DNA of 64,000 nucleotides from Chondrilla cf. caribensis (GCA_964020155.1 OZ026566.1:82001-146000), one strand, 5' to 3'. Counted from the stretch's first letter, positions 16,407 to 32,006 are shown. Notes: generated by a model from the letters alone, not told the origin. Numbers and translations are program-made.

Positions 16407-18484
16407 TTATTTTTTAATATCAAAAGTTTGTTCAACTTTATCCACAATCATTTCTGCAATGGCGAGGGATGAGGTTGCCCCCGGAGACGGTGCATTTCGC
16501 ACATGTAGCATCCTCTTGCCAATCGGGCCAGTCCCAGTGTCAAATACAAAGTCTTCTATCAAGCTACCGTCGTTGCCCATGGCCATGGCTCGGACACCGG
16601 CTGGACCTCTGACAAAAATCAAAACATGCCGTATTAGAGGTTCCATTTCAGATTTCAGATTGTAAATGGAAAACATGAATGTACTAACTGTGCATAAGCA
16701 AACACACACACTGCACCCTGCGACCACCCCCACCTCTCAACATCACTAAGCTGTAATCCTGGAACATATCTTTGTAGCTTCTTGACCTGTGCCCTCAAGA
16801 TTAGACTTCGATACACTTCTCCTGAGCCAAACCTCCAGTACTTTCCTACCAGCTTCCACAAGCCTCTGTTTGTGCAAACAACTGACCTCAAATCGATGCA
16901 CTGACTGATGTCATGCCAAGTATCTTACTTGAAGCTCATTTCTTCCTTTAAATCCCTCCAGCACAAGTCTGTCCACTTGTAGCCTTCTCTGGCGAATGCC
17001 AGTACTGCGTTTGGCCCCAACCACACGGAGCCATCTATGCGAGGAGTAAAGTGGACACCAAGGAATGGGAAGCGAGGATCAGGAACCTAACAGTGGAATG
17101 GGAATGGGAAACATGATCATAACCTAACAGATGAACACCCTAAACATTAGACCGTAGCACACAGCAAACACTGCACAAACAAACAAACAGGATAGATGTT
17201 CCCGTTGACCAGTTTCTCTTTGCCAGGCTTTAACTGGAGGTATTCTCCTCGAAAAGGCACCACTCTTGGCTCTGGCTCACAGCCTGACATTGCAGCCAGA
17301 CGATCGGAATGTAGTCCTCCACATGTTATGACATAGCGAGTCAGTAAAGGATCCTACAGTACTAGGGAAGTGACAGTATGGATCAAGAGGTGACACTATC
17401 AAATCTGACCTTTGACCTCCCACAAACTTGAACCAAGGCACCTAGCAATGGACAGTAGCAAGTGATGATTAGTCAGTCCACCATCCATCCACCATGTATT
17501 GCTGACTGTACATGCATGCAAGTATTTCAAGAGGACTTTGTACTCAGAACCATACACGTTTTCAGTTTCAGGACTATTAAAGCATAATTTAATCAAATGT
17601 AATCTCTCCAAAATTCACAAACAGTTTGCTTTGGAAAATCCCTTCATAAGGTATCACCATGGTGACGTACCATCAGCATCAGCCGTAAACTGCTCCACTT
17701 CATAGTCAGTAAGCACAGTTCCTCCAGCTTTCTTGAAGTCAATGGCATAGGACAAGGCAACTTCTCTGAAGTCCACAATCCCTGTGTATGGGGAGTGAAT
17801 GGCCATTACCCCCTCCAATGGCCAGAGGGTGCAGTCAGAGTTCCATTCAGCTGTGACCGAGATGATAGGCTGTCAGCACTCACCTCACAGTTAGGCTCTA
17901 TCTCCTTGATTCTCTCTCTGTCAATCAGTGCAATGTCCCTCACTCCGTTCTTTAGCCCTCTTTGGTACAAATCCTTCAAACGAGGAACTTCGCTTTCATC
18001 CACAGCCACAATGATCTACAATCATCAGTGAACCATCACTAAACCATCATTAAACCATCAGGGGACCACCAATGACTTATCACTAAACCAATATGGAACC
18101 CACAATAAACCATCAAGTAACCATCAATGAACCATCACAAAAGGTTCCAATACCAGTCCATCAAACCGCACACACCACTAACCTTACCACACCTCTTGTA
18201 AGGAATGTTGTGCTGGGCGCAGTAGTCGTATATCATGTCTGCTCCCTTGACACACAACTTGGCTTTCAGGGACCCTAGCTTGTAGTAAATCCCGCTATGA
18301 ATGACCCCGCTATTGTGTCCACTCTGGTGGGAGGCTGCAGGAAGGGGCAGCACAAGTGGAAGTTCGAATTTTGGTCAAGAAATAATTACATGTACAATCT
18401 CTTCAACAACGAATTTAGTTGAATAAAGAGAACAGGACAAACCTCATACATTGCCATAGTGGCGAGACATTGACATCGATGACA

Positions 18485-18577
<93 letters not shown>

Positions 18578-18881
18578 TATGTACGTATGTGCGTGCGTGA
18601 ACAAACCAAGATCCTTTTCTTTCTCAACAATAGCTAACTTCAACCTTGGATGCTTCAAAGCTAGCTCTCTAGCAGTCGCCAACCCGACTATACCACCTCC
18701 AACAACTACTACATCAAAAGCTGCATTTTGGTCTTGACCGTTTGGCCTTAGAAAGGGAGACATACAAAGTAATATCACTCAGCATCGCCACATGGGCACT
18801 TGTACTGTTGCGTCTATTTGCATACCTCGTAGAAAGAAAAACACGTTGTAGACGAGACTTCAGTACGGTGGCCATTTTCAT
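16407..18881 (-). CDS. L2HGDH: L-2-hydroxyglutarate dehydrogenase, mitochondrial
   Basis: FAD-dependent oxidation of L-2-hydroxyglutarate to 2-oxoglutarate, a metabolite-repair reaction. First exon from ATG 18881 (or 18875, better context AAAATGGCC) encodes a short basic presequence ('[17 protein letters not shown]'). Intron donor gtatgc; the second exon carries the FAD-binding start '[20 protein letters not shown]' with the GxGxxG fold. Next comes the conserved '[20 protein letters not shown]' (about 18330-18270), then '[20 protein letters not shown]'. Further exons cover 17770-18010 (glutamate-rich 'IKEIEPNCE'), 16920-17370 and 16800. The last exon ends '[20 protein letters not shown]' with stop at 16407. 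The stop lies 36 bp from that of CRLS1 on the opposite strand. Confidence 0.92.
18491..18575. repeat. (GT)n microsatellite
   Basis: About 42 units in L2HGDH intron 2, about 40-50 bp inside the donor on the minus strand. Confidence 0.95.
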
Positions 18882-18896
18882 ATCATGGGCGTCCAC

Positions 18897-19242
18897 GAAG
18901 GCGTGGCAAGTGCCCTGGAGGCGGACTGCAAGGAGATGGTACGGTGCGACCGGATAGACCGTTGGCTGGAAGGTTCTATCGGTATACGATACCCTTTTAA
19001 GACAGGAAACAGCACCTAATGTACATCTTCAGCTGTTCCTTTGAAAGACACACAGTGAACTATCATCAATCTGTTCCCTTGACATGAGCACAAACAACTT
19101 GCTTTGTGTATGTTGCTGTACTTCGGAATGACCTGAAATAAATCTGGTGAATATTAATGCCAAATTATTAGACTATCCAACCATCAAAGCAATGAACATT
19201 ATTGACTACAACGCGACTGTCAGGAGTACTGGTGCTGTTCGG
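18897..19242. other. Spacer between L2HGDH start and RNase T2 stop
   Basis: Presumed L2HGDH promoter region. No further ORF or repeat that I can support. Confidence 0.5.
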
Positions 19243-20535
19243 TCACTGCCACATCAAATAGGTAATATCCTCTCCGCTGGGACAAGTATTTTCTTTGAAG
19301 GCATATTCTCCACATTGGAAAACAGTCAAACTCTCTTTACTAAGGCAAAATGCCACTTGGTAGAGAATGAAAGAGCCATCCTATACACAATGAAAAGGTA
19401 ACAATATTTTCAGTTTCAGTTTAAGTTTCACTTGTAGATAGGAAAACCTGGTGTACACACAGCTATTTGACTTACTTCATGGTGGTAACATTGGAGAATG
19501 GGATCAACAGCAAAGATCTTCCTGAATGCACCTCTAATCTCATCTTCTTTGTACGTGTTGGTCTGTGATGGTGTGATGCCAGCAGCATCCAGGCACCTAA
19601 GGATGGTCTACCTGTCACAAACTACAGAACAGACCAATGCCTGAAGAAACGTACTTGTAAAAGTCCATGTTGCTTCTTATTTGGACGGCACCATTGAAAT
19701 AATTGTGTTCACCATCAAGTTGAGCTACACTGCTAGCACAGGTCCCGTGTTTGTCCCACTCGTGCTCCCTAGACAAGTGGGCAAAGGTCATGAAATCATA
19801 TAAGTAAATGTGGATGATTGGATAAACCCGTAACCATAGCAATGTGGCGGTTTATGTACACAACTCACCAGAGACAATAAAATTGCTTATCGGTCAACAA
19901 ATCAGGCCATGACATGTTTAGGGTTGGCAAAAGGTCCTGTACACAAGAAAACAACAGTCACTAATAAACTCCTGTCACCTTGTGTGTGTGTGTGTGTGTG
20001 ATCATAGACCCCTACATACAACACACCCTTCAGTGCATGGAATGAAGACTTGATTGTAGTATGATGTACATACAAGGACAGTTGCAATACACGCTCCACT
20101 CACAGAAATCTTGTTTATATCAAAAGGATTCTTCGAGCAGTAATTGGGACCTTCACTGTTGTTTGTTGTAGGCCACACTCCGTGTATCGTCCACCTAGGA
20201 TCTCCATCTGGTATTTTACAATCTCTTTCAGACTAAAAAGATGAATTAAGGGCATTTTCATCATTCTGTTAGACTAACGAACAATTAGAACGAGAATCTC
20301 ACCATGCAAAACCCGGGAGCCCATTGCTGAACAAAGAGAAGATAGTCTACCTCCGAGTCGCTACAATGAAGAACAATAACCCACAGTAGTAATCAAGAAT
20401 ATGACTGAAAATAAGAACAAGGGTCTTGTATAGCGCTGTAACATGTTACCTATTTCGCACTGGAGAGCGCTCACGGCAGCTACTTGCAGTGACTGTCCCA
20501 CAAAAGAGTACTAGAACAACCAATGAACGAATCAT
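19243..20535 (-). CDS. RNASET2: Ribonuclease T2 family, secreted/lysosomal
   Basis: Acid endoribonuclease that degrades RNA in lysosomes or outside the cell. ATG 20535 begins a clear signal peptide ('MIRSLVVLVLFCGTVTASSC'). Exons then give 'DSEVDYLLFVQQWAPGFCM', active-site CAS I 'WTIHGVWPT' (about 20210-20180) with the first catalytic His, 'PNYCSKNPFDINKIS', 'LLPTLNMSWPDLL', and CAS II 'EHEWDKHGTC' (about 19770-19740) with the catalytic Glu, Lys and His. A further exon reads 'LDAAGITPSQTNTYKEDEI' to 'AVDPILQCYHHE'; the last (about 19388-19243) reads 'DGSFILYQVAFCLSKESL' and ends 'YLMWQ'. Paired cysteines match the family. The last two exons are assigned by phase and by resemblance to the human C-terminal part. 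Confidence 0.9.
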
Positions 20536-21758
20536 CTCTCCTCGAACTGTGTCCTAGGGCTACTACTGAAGAAATATTCTGCTTTCTGTTTTAACCAAAA
20601 GCGCGCTAAAATCAACGCGCGTATTACGTCATGTACGCGCATATATAGAAAGCTAAACGCACCGGTTGCGCTGTACATAATTTTTGTAGGTTAAGGAAGT
20701 GTGGTGCTGTATATGGCCAAAATTTGACCCCATAGCACAATGAGCACCAATAAGTACACAAACCTCCCTAGGAGGTACTTTGACCATTCTGTTGTACGTT
20801 TGGGACGCATGGTGTGATGTGCTCTTGGGAGGGGGGGGGGGGGGTCACGGTGTCAACTCGATACTTCAATCAGACCTAGCTGTTGATTTTAGCTAACTTA
20901 TGAAATAGTTCTCCATATGTGGTCCATAGCTACATCCGGAGGTGCTTAATATTTTTATAATGTATGTATTGGAGGGTATAGGAGAGAAAATGCAAAGCAC
21001 CTTTTGTATAGCTCATGGGAAAGGAGGCGTATCAACTTGATATTTTACCAGATCTAGCTGGGGAAGTGAACTAACTTATGAACCAATTCCCAACTCCATA
21101 TGTGGCCCATAATCACAGCTACATTTGGAGGTGCTTAATATTATTTCAATGCATGGGAGAGTATAGAAGAAACAAACACTAAGCATGTTTCTGTATAGTT
21201 CATGGGAGTGAGGACGTGTCAACCTGATATCTTTTACTAAATTTAGCTGATGGCATGAACTAAATGCTGAAACAACTCCCATCTTTGTATGTTACCAGTA
21301 AACTTAGCTACATTTGGAGGTATGTGTATACATTATTATATGTTATATGGACACTTGGGAGAATTTTTGATTGGCAACCAAACATATCTTGTTTGGTATC
21401 AAAAAGACTGTATACTACCATAAGTGTGTACATACATCTGTATTTGAGATATGACGCATTGATCATGTGACACTGGAGAGGCCGTGGTGACCATGCAGCA
21501 AGAACGTTTGACAGTTTTTTGCTGGTCACCATGAGGCCTACAACACACCATTTGTGTCCATTGGATAAGCTGTTTATAGGCAGGTCAATTTTCATCCTGC
21601 AAAAATTTACCCTGGAATAAAAATTGACACGGGTCAAAGTTTTTTGGGACAGTACTTCTCCACAGTTGTAGAGTCTGGATATCAATATGATTACAAAACT
21701 CAAAATAAACACAGACAGTAAAGCTATATCTCCATGTACAGGACATGGTAGTCTGGAT
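20536..21758. other. 1.2-kb intergenic region
   Basis: No gene seen. A GC-rich promoter-like stretch (20590-20670) is followed by diverged tandem repeats at 20761-21325, described separately. At 21477-21537 an imperfect hairpin pairs aggccgtggtgacca with tggtcaccatgaggcct. Confidence 0.5.
20761..21325. repeat. Three diverged copies of a roughly 190-bp repeat
   Basis: The phrase 'agctacat..ggaggtgcttaatatt' recurs at about 20930 and 21120, and in weaker form near 21305 (agctacatttggaggta). Each is preceded by an 'aactta/atgaac...ccatatgtgg' block and a 'gatctagct/tttagctgatg' block. An old tandem duplication. Confidence 0.65.
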
Positions 21759-23963
21759 CTACTTGAAACACTTCACCAAAACTTCAAATATGAGAGAAAC
21801 AGCCATGGCTCCTGGATCAGGCTGTGTTAGGTGCTTCTTGTCGACGTAACTTGCTCTTCCCGACTTTGCATCCATTTTTGTTGTTGCCATGGCACCATCT
21901 TTTGATGCCTATGGATTCAAATACTCATCAATTCTAGATGTTCATAGCCCAGATACCCAGAGACTCTCCTAGTATACGTGCTGTATATACCTTGTATGCA
22001 ATTTCAACTGTACTCAGGGCATCTGTCCCTTTCTTTAGCTGACTCTCCACAGCTTCGAGAGAAGGCTGAAGAGAATCCACCTGAACAGAGCCACACTGCA
22101 GTCAGGTACAACACCACTTACTGGAAACCATTCACTCACCAAAGTTCTGTCTCCGATAGATGCTTTACCATATCTACAGGAATATCACAGTATGCGACAA
22201 TACTTGCTAATAGCACATGATCTACAGAAATACTCAAAAGTACACCAACACACTCACAACTACATCACTGGCATACCAACACACTCACAAATACATCACC
22301 GGCATACCAACACACTCACAATCACACTAGTACAGAAACTGTATATTCACTAGCTTATGTGATATCACAACCACAATAACTTCAGACAACAACCTATCAA
22401 CTGGTAGGTCTCACTTCAATATGGCTGCCAGTCCTGACTGAGCTGCCTGGAGCCAGTCCCCTGGTGATGTACCCCGCAATCCTCTGGATGCACTCACCAG
22501 GAACAGGCTGTACAACTGGACAACACATGATGCAGTCATGATTACATCAGCTGATCCACCACCACACCCAACCACTCACCGCTCCAGAGGTACCACCCAT
22601 GTCTTTACTGGAGATGGAGGCTACCTCCATTAGAGCTTCCTTAGGGCTGTCCCAAGTAATGAAATCCAGCTTATCTAGAAGGGCTGGGTAAACAAAGTAC
22701 ACACCACCAACTTAATGTCTACAACAGTCAGTTCTGATCTACAACAGATAGTACCAACATGTGGCTCCCTTCTTCAGAGTGGTTCCACAGTCACCATCAC
22801 CACTGGATCTGTCCAGCTCATTCAAATGAGACTCATTGTCAATAAAAATCTTGCAAATTTCACTGAAACATTTCTTGAGGAACTTTCCTACACACATGCA
22901 GATAGAGAGAGAGTTTACTGGCCACAGATAAGTGCTTCCACAGGAAGATCAGTGTACCTTGGTCAGTGGTTGTGTCTTGGGGGTTGTTGAATCCTTTGTC
23001 ACTTGTGGGTGGGGCAGGTAGGCGTGGTCTGTCACATCGATCCACACCAGTCATTACATTAGGCCAGGCTATTGCAGAAGTTGGTTGATCTGTCCAATGC
23101 AACACATTATTATGCTGATTCAGTGAGCATTGATGGACATGCACACAATCTGAGAAGCAATGGCGCACCAGCTTACAGCAGCACATGCCACACCCAGTCC
23201 TCACCTAGTAGCCCCAGTCCTCACCTAGCAGCCACACCCATTTTGGATTGTTCAGTTTAATGAGTGTTAGGGACATGCCTGCCATCTCAAGGGAGGTCAT
23301 CAGACTAGCACAGTACACTCGAACCACATCCACACCGAGAGTGTCAACTGTGGGTAAATCACATGAACTCACAATCAGGATCACACACAACCCCCTCCCG
23401 ACAGCTAACTATGAGCTTCCCAACACGGAACATACCAAGATATCTGACGGCGTCATTTGCCAAGATCCCCATCTCCAGGTTGGACGTTCCTCCGAGGTTG
23501 TTTAAGACCAAACCAATCTTGTCACCTGAGTACACACAATTTACACACACCTGTACAGATCCACACACTAGTACAGATCCACACACTAGTACAGATCCAT
23601 ACACCAGTACAGATCCACACACCAGTACAGATCCACACACCAGTACAGATCCATACACCAGTACAGATCCACACATCAGTACAGATCCACACACTAGTAC
23701 AGATCCATACACCAGTACAGATCCATACACCAGTACAGATCCACACACTAGTACAGATCCACACACTAGTACAGATCCACACACTAGTACAGATCCACAC
23801 ACTAGTGGAGGTTCATACCTTTGTCCATGGTAAAATACCCGAATCCATCTTCTGTACTTGTGATGTGGTCAATCAACCACTTTACAATTGCTTTTGAAGG
23901 CAGTACCTTGTAACAATCAAACATGTACATACGTGAACGTAATCTCTCTCTCAGTGTGTGTGT

Positions 23964-24035
<72 letters not shown>

Positions 24036-25034
24036 ACATGCACGAGGACTACTCACTTTGGCTCTTTTCACACCAGCTTCACCATGAATTCCCAAACCAA
24101 ATTCCAATTCATCAAATGGAAGTTGGAATGATGGTGCACTTCCAGGAATGGAACATGGAGACAAGCTAACACCAAGTGTGCCTATTATACACGAAGAACA
24201 CAACACAGAAGACTCGTACTAGCAGTCACAACTTATCAACAACATCACTCCGTTGGAGATGTCCTCTGGTGCAATAATTCACCATGGAGAGCTCACCTAT
24301 AGCTTGTGCGATTTCTTTAGCTACCGTGGTAACTTCTTCCAAGGATTTCCCCTCCTCTGCCAATGCACCTGCCATCTACAGAGGACAGGGTAGATCTAGC
24401 ATGCCATCCCATTGTAGACCCCACAAGGGGAAAACCAAATCTATTCCCTCACGGGTGACGTTGTCTTACAGCAATGCATGCTAACCCATATCATAGATAA
24501 ACTATACCCACACACAAATCACTCCTGGTAGCCCCGGTGGTATGGTACCTTCTCCACTAGTGCCGCACCACACAAGCCTCTCCTTCCGACTGTTTTGTTG
24601 TGACTAGGAAGAGCGCAGTCTTCTCCCACGACCACCATCTCCACCTTCAACCCCGCCGCTCTGGCTTGCTCTACAGCCAGACCGAAGTTCAGTCTATCCC
24701 CAGTGTAGTTCTTCAGCATCACCAAGCAGCCAGACGGGCCGCAAATCGTCTTAATAGCAGCTAGGATAGATGACGTGGGCGGAGAGGCGAACACAGATCC
24801 AGCTACAGCTGCTGTCAGCATCCCTTTCCCGACAAACCCCCCGTGAGCCGGTTCGTGTCCACTCCCTCCTCCACACAGGAGGGTCACCTTATTGCTGGCC
24901 TTCACGTGTTCAACGTCAGCCCTGACCACCACCCTGTGACCGTCCAACAGCCTCAAATGAGGGTTGGAGGCCACCAGACCAGCGAGACACTCGTCCACAG
25001 CTTCGTTTGGATCGTTTATGAGTTTCTTGCTCAT
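21759..25034 (-). CDS. TKFC: Triokinase/FMN cyclase (dihydroxyacetone kinase, DAK)
   Basis: Phosphorylates dihydroxyacetone and glyceraldehyde with ATP; animal orthologues also release cyclic FMN from FAD. ATG 25034 opens '[20 protein letters not shown]', followed by DhaK signature '[20 protein letters not shown]' and '[12 protein letters not shown]'-type text (here '[20 protein letters not shown]'). The substrate-binding His lies in '[15 protein letters not shown]' (about 24110-24070). Intermediate exons between 22000 and 23900 hold the rest of DhaK and the DhaL domain. The final exon reads '[20 protein letters not shown]' then '[18 protein letters not shown]' and stops at 21759-21761. Gene order head-to-tail with TFB2M-like (stop at 25200), 165 bp apart. 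Two minisatellites sit in its introns. Confidence 0.93.
22244..22325. repeat. 31-bp minisatellite, about three copies
   Basis: Units built on 'ccaacacactcacaa' plus 'catcaccggcata', in a TKFC intron. Confidence 0.8.
23536..23808. repeat. 18-bp minisatellite
   Basis: About fifteen copies of ccacacactagtacagat (with caccag and ccatac variants). On the minus (sense) strand the array begins just after the TKFC donor gtatga near 23818. Confidence 0.95.
23955..24034. repeat. (GT)n microsatellite
   Basis: About 40 units in a TKFC intron, about 25 bp from its minus-strand donor (gtgagtag near 24057). Confidence 0.95.
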
Positions 25035-25199
25035 CCTAGACTAGCTCTCGTACTGGGACATCCCACGGAATGAGAACGATAATTGCAACATAGCAGGATG
25101 GCATTGCACAATCGCTAGTCGGTCAGAAGAACTGAAATAAATCCGAGTGGTACACACAAAAATGATGGCAAAAACAAAATATTGATAAAAATTGAGAAA

Positions 25200-27294
25200 T
25201 CAATGACATGTTGAATTCCGTTTTAAAGTCTCCGTACTATAAAGACAATGTATCAGTTTGTGGAATTGTTCCGGGGGGATGTTCTTAGGTGCAGTGGAGT
25301 GGGAGAGACCCAACTCACTTAATACAGAGGATCCACCAGCGTGGTACTGTCTGTGGGAGGTGATAGGATGAGCACAGACACATGTACACACAGCACAGAC
25401 ACTGGACACAAGTACACACGTACGGTACGTAAGATGCACAACAACAAACAACAAACAACAAACATGTCTCACAATAGAGTGTCTCCTAAAGGTTGTTTCA
25501 TCTTTGCTGTCAACTGTCTGAGGGTGTCATTGAAGAACTCAGCCTCGGACAAGCCTGGTTTAGCAGACAATAATGGGACCAATGACAGAATAGTGATGAT
25601 GGCAATGAAGGTGATGGTGGTGATGACGATGTACAATGTGATGATGGTGATAGTGGTAATGGTGATGGCATTGATGATGGTGAAGATAGCATGGAGTTGG
25701 TGATGATGGTGACAATAGTGATGGAGATGGTGATGGTGTTAGTGGTGATGGTGATGATGTTGCTCACAATGGTGATGATGGTGATGATAGTGATGGAGAT
25801 GGTGATGGTGTTAGTGGCGATGATGCTGCTCACAATGGTGATGGTGGTGATAAGATGTCATGGACTCACTGGAGAACATTTGTTGGCGTTTTGGTGTGAA
25901 CCTAATCAGATAGTAGCACTCCGAAGAGGGGTCCTCCTAATGGAGACAACCTTAGATCACTAACGTAGTGGAGGAAGTGGGTGTGGCAAAGACAACCTTA
26001 TCTTTCTTTGTCTTTCCTTTTCGTTGAGGGTAGACATGGTGGAGGGGAATCTGGAGGGAATCCCCGGTGACAACAATGCACACTAGCACGACACTCACAC
26101 AACTTACAGTAACTGAGGAGTCCACATGGCAAAATATCTGAGACTTTATACTGAGTCTACCGTAGTGAGGGGAGCCAGGCAGGGCCGAAACAGACTGGGG
26201 AGTGGTAGAACACAACTGACACCCACCACACCCACCTTCCATGACCACACCCCTCACCTGTGCTGTCTTTCGATCACACAGCCATGCCAAGGCCCACCTC
26301 CCCCACGACATCACACTGTCTGCGAAGATGACTGTCATCAGGTAGCGATACACACTCTTCACATGAGTCTGCGGTTTGACCCCCACAATGTACCCCAGAA
26401 TATCTACGCAGAGGCAGACAAGTGGAATGCTTATATGAGGGAGTGGGTGTGTACGCACCACCCACCCACCATCATCCCATTTCCTCTGATCCACGTCCTT
26501 TAACAAAGCTCTTGACGTAAGGGAAGCCGGATAAGTGGGATCTTTCTCTGAATCCACTCGGGACCACTTGCAAAAGACAACCTTTAACCTTTCCCCACTG
26601 ACCTGGGACTCTAAAGACTTTAAACAAAAGCAAATATAGAGTAGGTCCACACCCACACACCCACACACACCCTCCACACACCCACAGACTAATCCCCACC
26701 TACACACACACAACCCCACACATGATCAATTTCATCCACTCGACATCAACAGTCCATGCATGTGTGTGCATACGGTCGAACCCATACAAAAACAGAACTA
26801 TAAGGAGTCACTGCTTCAATACATCTGTGCCAATGACACCTCTCAATCAATGAATGGGCTAACAACACCGGTTCCCTTAATGAGCCCTGGAAGGCACCAC
26901 AGGAATGGGGCAAAGTTCAACCCGGTATTCAGCAGTTAGGATTTTGGATGGTATTCCTTAAATGCACCATGAATTCCTCCTTTGACATATGTACACAGAC
27001 ACGGGTACACAAACAAAATACAGGTACTGAATTATTATAATCGTCTATGTATTCAGAGCCAAACAATGGGGGGATGGGCAGTGACAGTTCGAGGAGCAAC
27101 ACCATTTGTCAACCAGTGCTAGGAGCCTCCTTGGAATAGGGGGAAGAGAAAATGGCTTCAGGAATCATGATGTCAGACATGTGATGTAACCAGCCAGTTA
27201 CGCATTTGTTTCCAAACTATTACACAGCTCTATACACACATATATACACACATATATATACACATATACACATACGTACACACATACGTGCACA

Positions 27295-27363
<69 letters not shown>

Positions 27364-28260
27364 ATGTAAACAGGCACATACATACACATACACACGTGTG
27401 GACATGCACATGTACCTACACATGCACAGAAAGAGAGAGTCACACAAGACACACTATCACATGCACAAACACATAAAGTCACGCGTACAAGCACATGTAT
27501 GTACATACGTATGTGAAAGAGAAAGGAAGAGAGATAACATACATACAGACACAAACAAGTCCTCTACCTTCACTAGAGGAAAGAAATGTCTAGAGTTGTG
27601 TTCTAAGGAAATGACCCTCTTTGCTCCAGTGTTGACCAGGGCTCTTGTGAGAACACCGTACCCAGGGTTAACCTCCAAGACAATCGAGTTGCTCAATCCT
27701 GGGAGAGATTTCGCAATGTTCTCTATATGAGAGCAAGATAATGTGTTCAACAATCACTTCGTACACATACAACGTAAGGTGAAATGCTGTAATTTCAATC
27801 ACTGTTCAATTCTGGTAATTTGGGAATAAACAGTTGACTCCATCAAAATGCCAAGCCTTCGAGGACAACTACTGTGCTCCACTAATGGTAACCCTTAGCT
27901 ACAACACACATGACCGTCTGGTCACCCACTGTCTTCCCATGTGCTGGTTATTCACTGAACAGAATTACATTATGATCGGAATTACCTGGCCAGAGTTCAC
28001 CTTATAATACATTATAGGTCGTATCACGTGTACATCATAAAACTAAATTGAATATAACCATAATATGCATATGATATAACACACTGAATTGAAAATAGTT
28101 CGTGTTCACCTGCTGAGGAGTAATCTATGATAAACGGATCAACTCTTCTTAATCCCTTCTTTGTTAGCTCTTCTCTTTTGACAGAATAAGCGGGAAGACA
28201 TGTTACCGTTCTGTGGCAGAGCAGGTGTTTCGAAGGCCATAATCCATGAGCTGCCCTCAT
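25200..28260 (-). CDS. TFB2M: Mitochondrial rRNA-dimethyltransferase-family protein (TFB2M-like)
   Basis: KsgA/Dim1-family methyltransferase fold. TFB2M is the initiation cofactor of mitochondrial RNA polymerase and TFB1M methylates 12S rRNA. ATG 28260 opens a likely presequence. 'GLRRVDPFIIDYSSAGE' (exon 1) precedes exon 2 with motif I 'IVLEVNPGYGVLTRALVNTG' (about 27690-27640) and 'VISLEHNSRHFFPLV' (acidic residue that binds the adenosine ribose). Later exons read 'IVGVKPQTHVKSVYRYLMTV' and 'WALAWLCDRKTAQ' (about 26400-26250), 'FTPKRQQMFSS' (about 25900) and a C-terminal 'NIPPEQFHKLIHCLYSTETL', stop at 25200. The motif-IV region looks like 'VVG.(L/K)P', closer to TFB2M than to the NLPF/Y of active TFB1M, so I favour TFB2M. 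Intron 2-3 (about 1 kb) is the largest and filled with CA sequence. Confidence 0.78.
25587..25855. repeat. GAT/GGT-rich minisatellite
   Basis: Degenerate gatggtgat/gatagtgatg units in a TFB2M-like intron, starting about 20 bp inside the minus-strand donor gtgagtcc near 25868. Confidence 0.9.
27298..27358. repeat. (CA)n microsatellite with CA/TA-rich flanks
   Basis: About 30 CA units, flanked by degenerate cacata sequence from 27235 to 27440, in a TFB2M-like intron. Confidence 0.95.
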
Positions 28261-28423
28261 GTCGTTCGAGATTTTTTTCTACATTTGCGTTTAATTTGCG
28301 TTACAGTAGCGTGGTCACGTGAGCGCGCTGTGGGACGCTGAAGCACTAAAAGATACCTTTCATTCGACATATAAGCAATTGCAGGGTAGGCAGTGTATCC
28401 GTGGGTCGAAGCGAACATTAGTG

Positions 28424-31218
<2,795 letters not shown>

Positions 31219-31466
31219 CAACACTCACAGCACTGTCACTTTGTATTGTATTAATGCCAATTGAGCATTTCAACATGTTCCACATGTGATATGCATGTGA
31301 CCTTATGTGTACTATTGTATAGCATTGTCAATCATTTACACTGTAGAGACTATCATGAGTGGTAAAGAGACTGGTTTTGCTGTATTGTACATCCACTTGA
31401 ACTCCATATATCATGAACAAACTATATTCTAAAAGAAAAAAAACAACTAAAATAGTTGACAGAGAG

Positions 31467-32006
31467 CTATGTCTTCAGTGTGGCTGCCGGGTTGCGTAGT
31501 ATGAGGATAACTGAATCTCCACGCAAGAACATCTTTGCGATGTAGCGGTCCTTGTTGACTGGCTTGGCTTTCTTGCCCTTGCCCTTCTTTGGGGTTTCTG
31601 TCCACATCTCCTTTACATTCTCCAGAACCATGTTACAATGTCTGTCAAAGGCCTTCACACGTCCGAGAAGTTTACGATTATTTCTACAGTTTATCAGAAT
31701 TTGAGTGTTGTTCTTGACTGACTGTGTGAGCAGGGACAGTGGCCCTGTGTTGAACTCCTGCTCCTCCACCTGACGCATCTCCTCTTCACTTAATTCAGTT
31801 TTGGGCTTTCGAGACCTGCATAATGCACACAAGAGTTACTCATTCAAGCACAAACAGATGCATTGTGATGGTAAACCAGTTTATCCATACAACGTAAGAA
31901 ACAAAACAGCATCGTGTCATCAGTGAACAAAATAGTTTATCATATCATTGTAATGAATAAAACATCGAGAAGAATTATTGGCTTCTCCTGAGTTCAAAGC
32001 TTACAT
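31467..32006 (-). CDS. SNRPD2: Small nuclear ribonucleoprotein Sm D2
   Basis: Core Sm-ring subunit of spliceosomal snRNPs. The main exon (31815-31467) encodes '[20 protein letters not shown]', then '[20 protein letters not shown]' (Sm1 motif), '[20 protein letters not shown]' (the F-D-x-H-x-N-M-V-L core), and '[19 protein letters not shown]' (Sm2 with R-G-D). Total 116 residues; human 118. The exon lacks its own start. An upstream exon ends AT at 32005, followed by a good donor (gtaagc), and the main exon begins with G, so the initiation codon is AT|G split by the intron. The start lies 104 bp from the FKBP2 start on the other strand. Confidence 0.95.

Noticed and set aside
19147..19401. Plus-strand 84-codon frame
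   Set aside because: It is antisense to the last exon of the RNase T2 gene, whose minus-strand reading is in phase and resembles the family.
23359..23833. Frames of about 150 codons with TDPHTS or VCGSVL repeats
   Set aside because: Products of the 18-bp minisatellite inside a TKFC intron.
28319..28423. N-terminal extension of the PTB adaptor from a GTG codon
   Set aside because: Nuclear genes start with ATG; the first in-frame ATG is 28424, and the upstream segment is likely promoter or 5' UTR.
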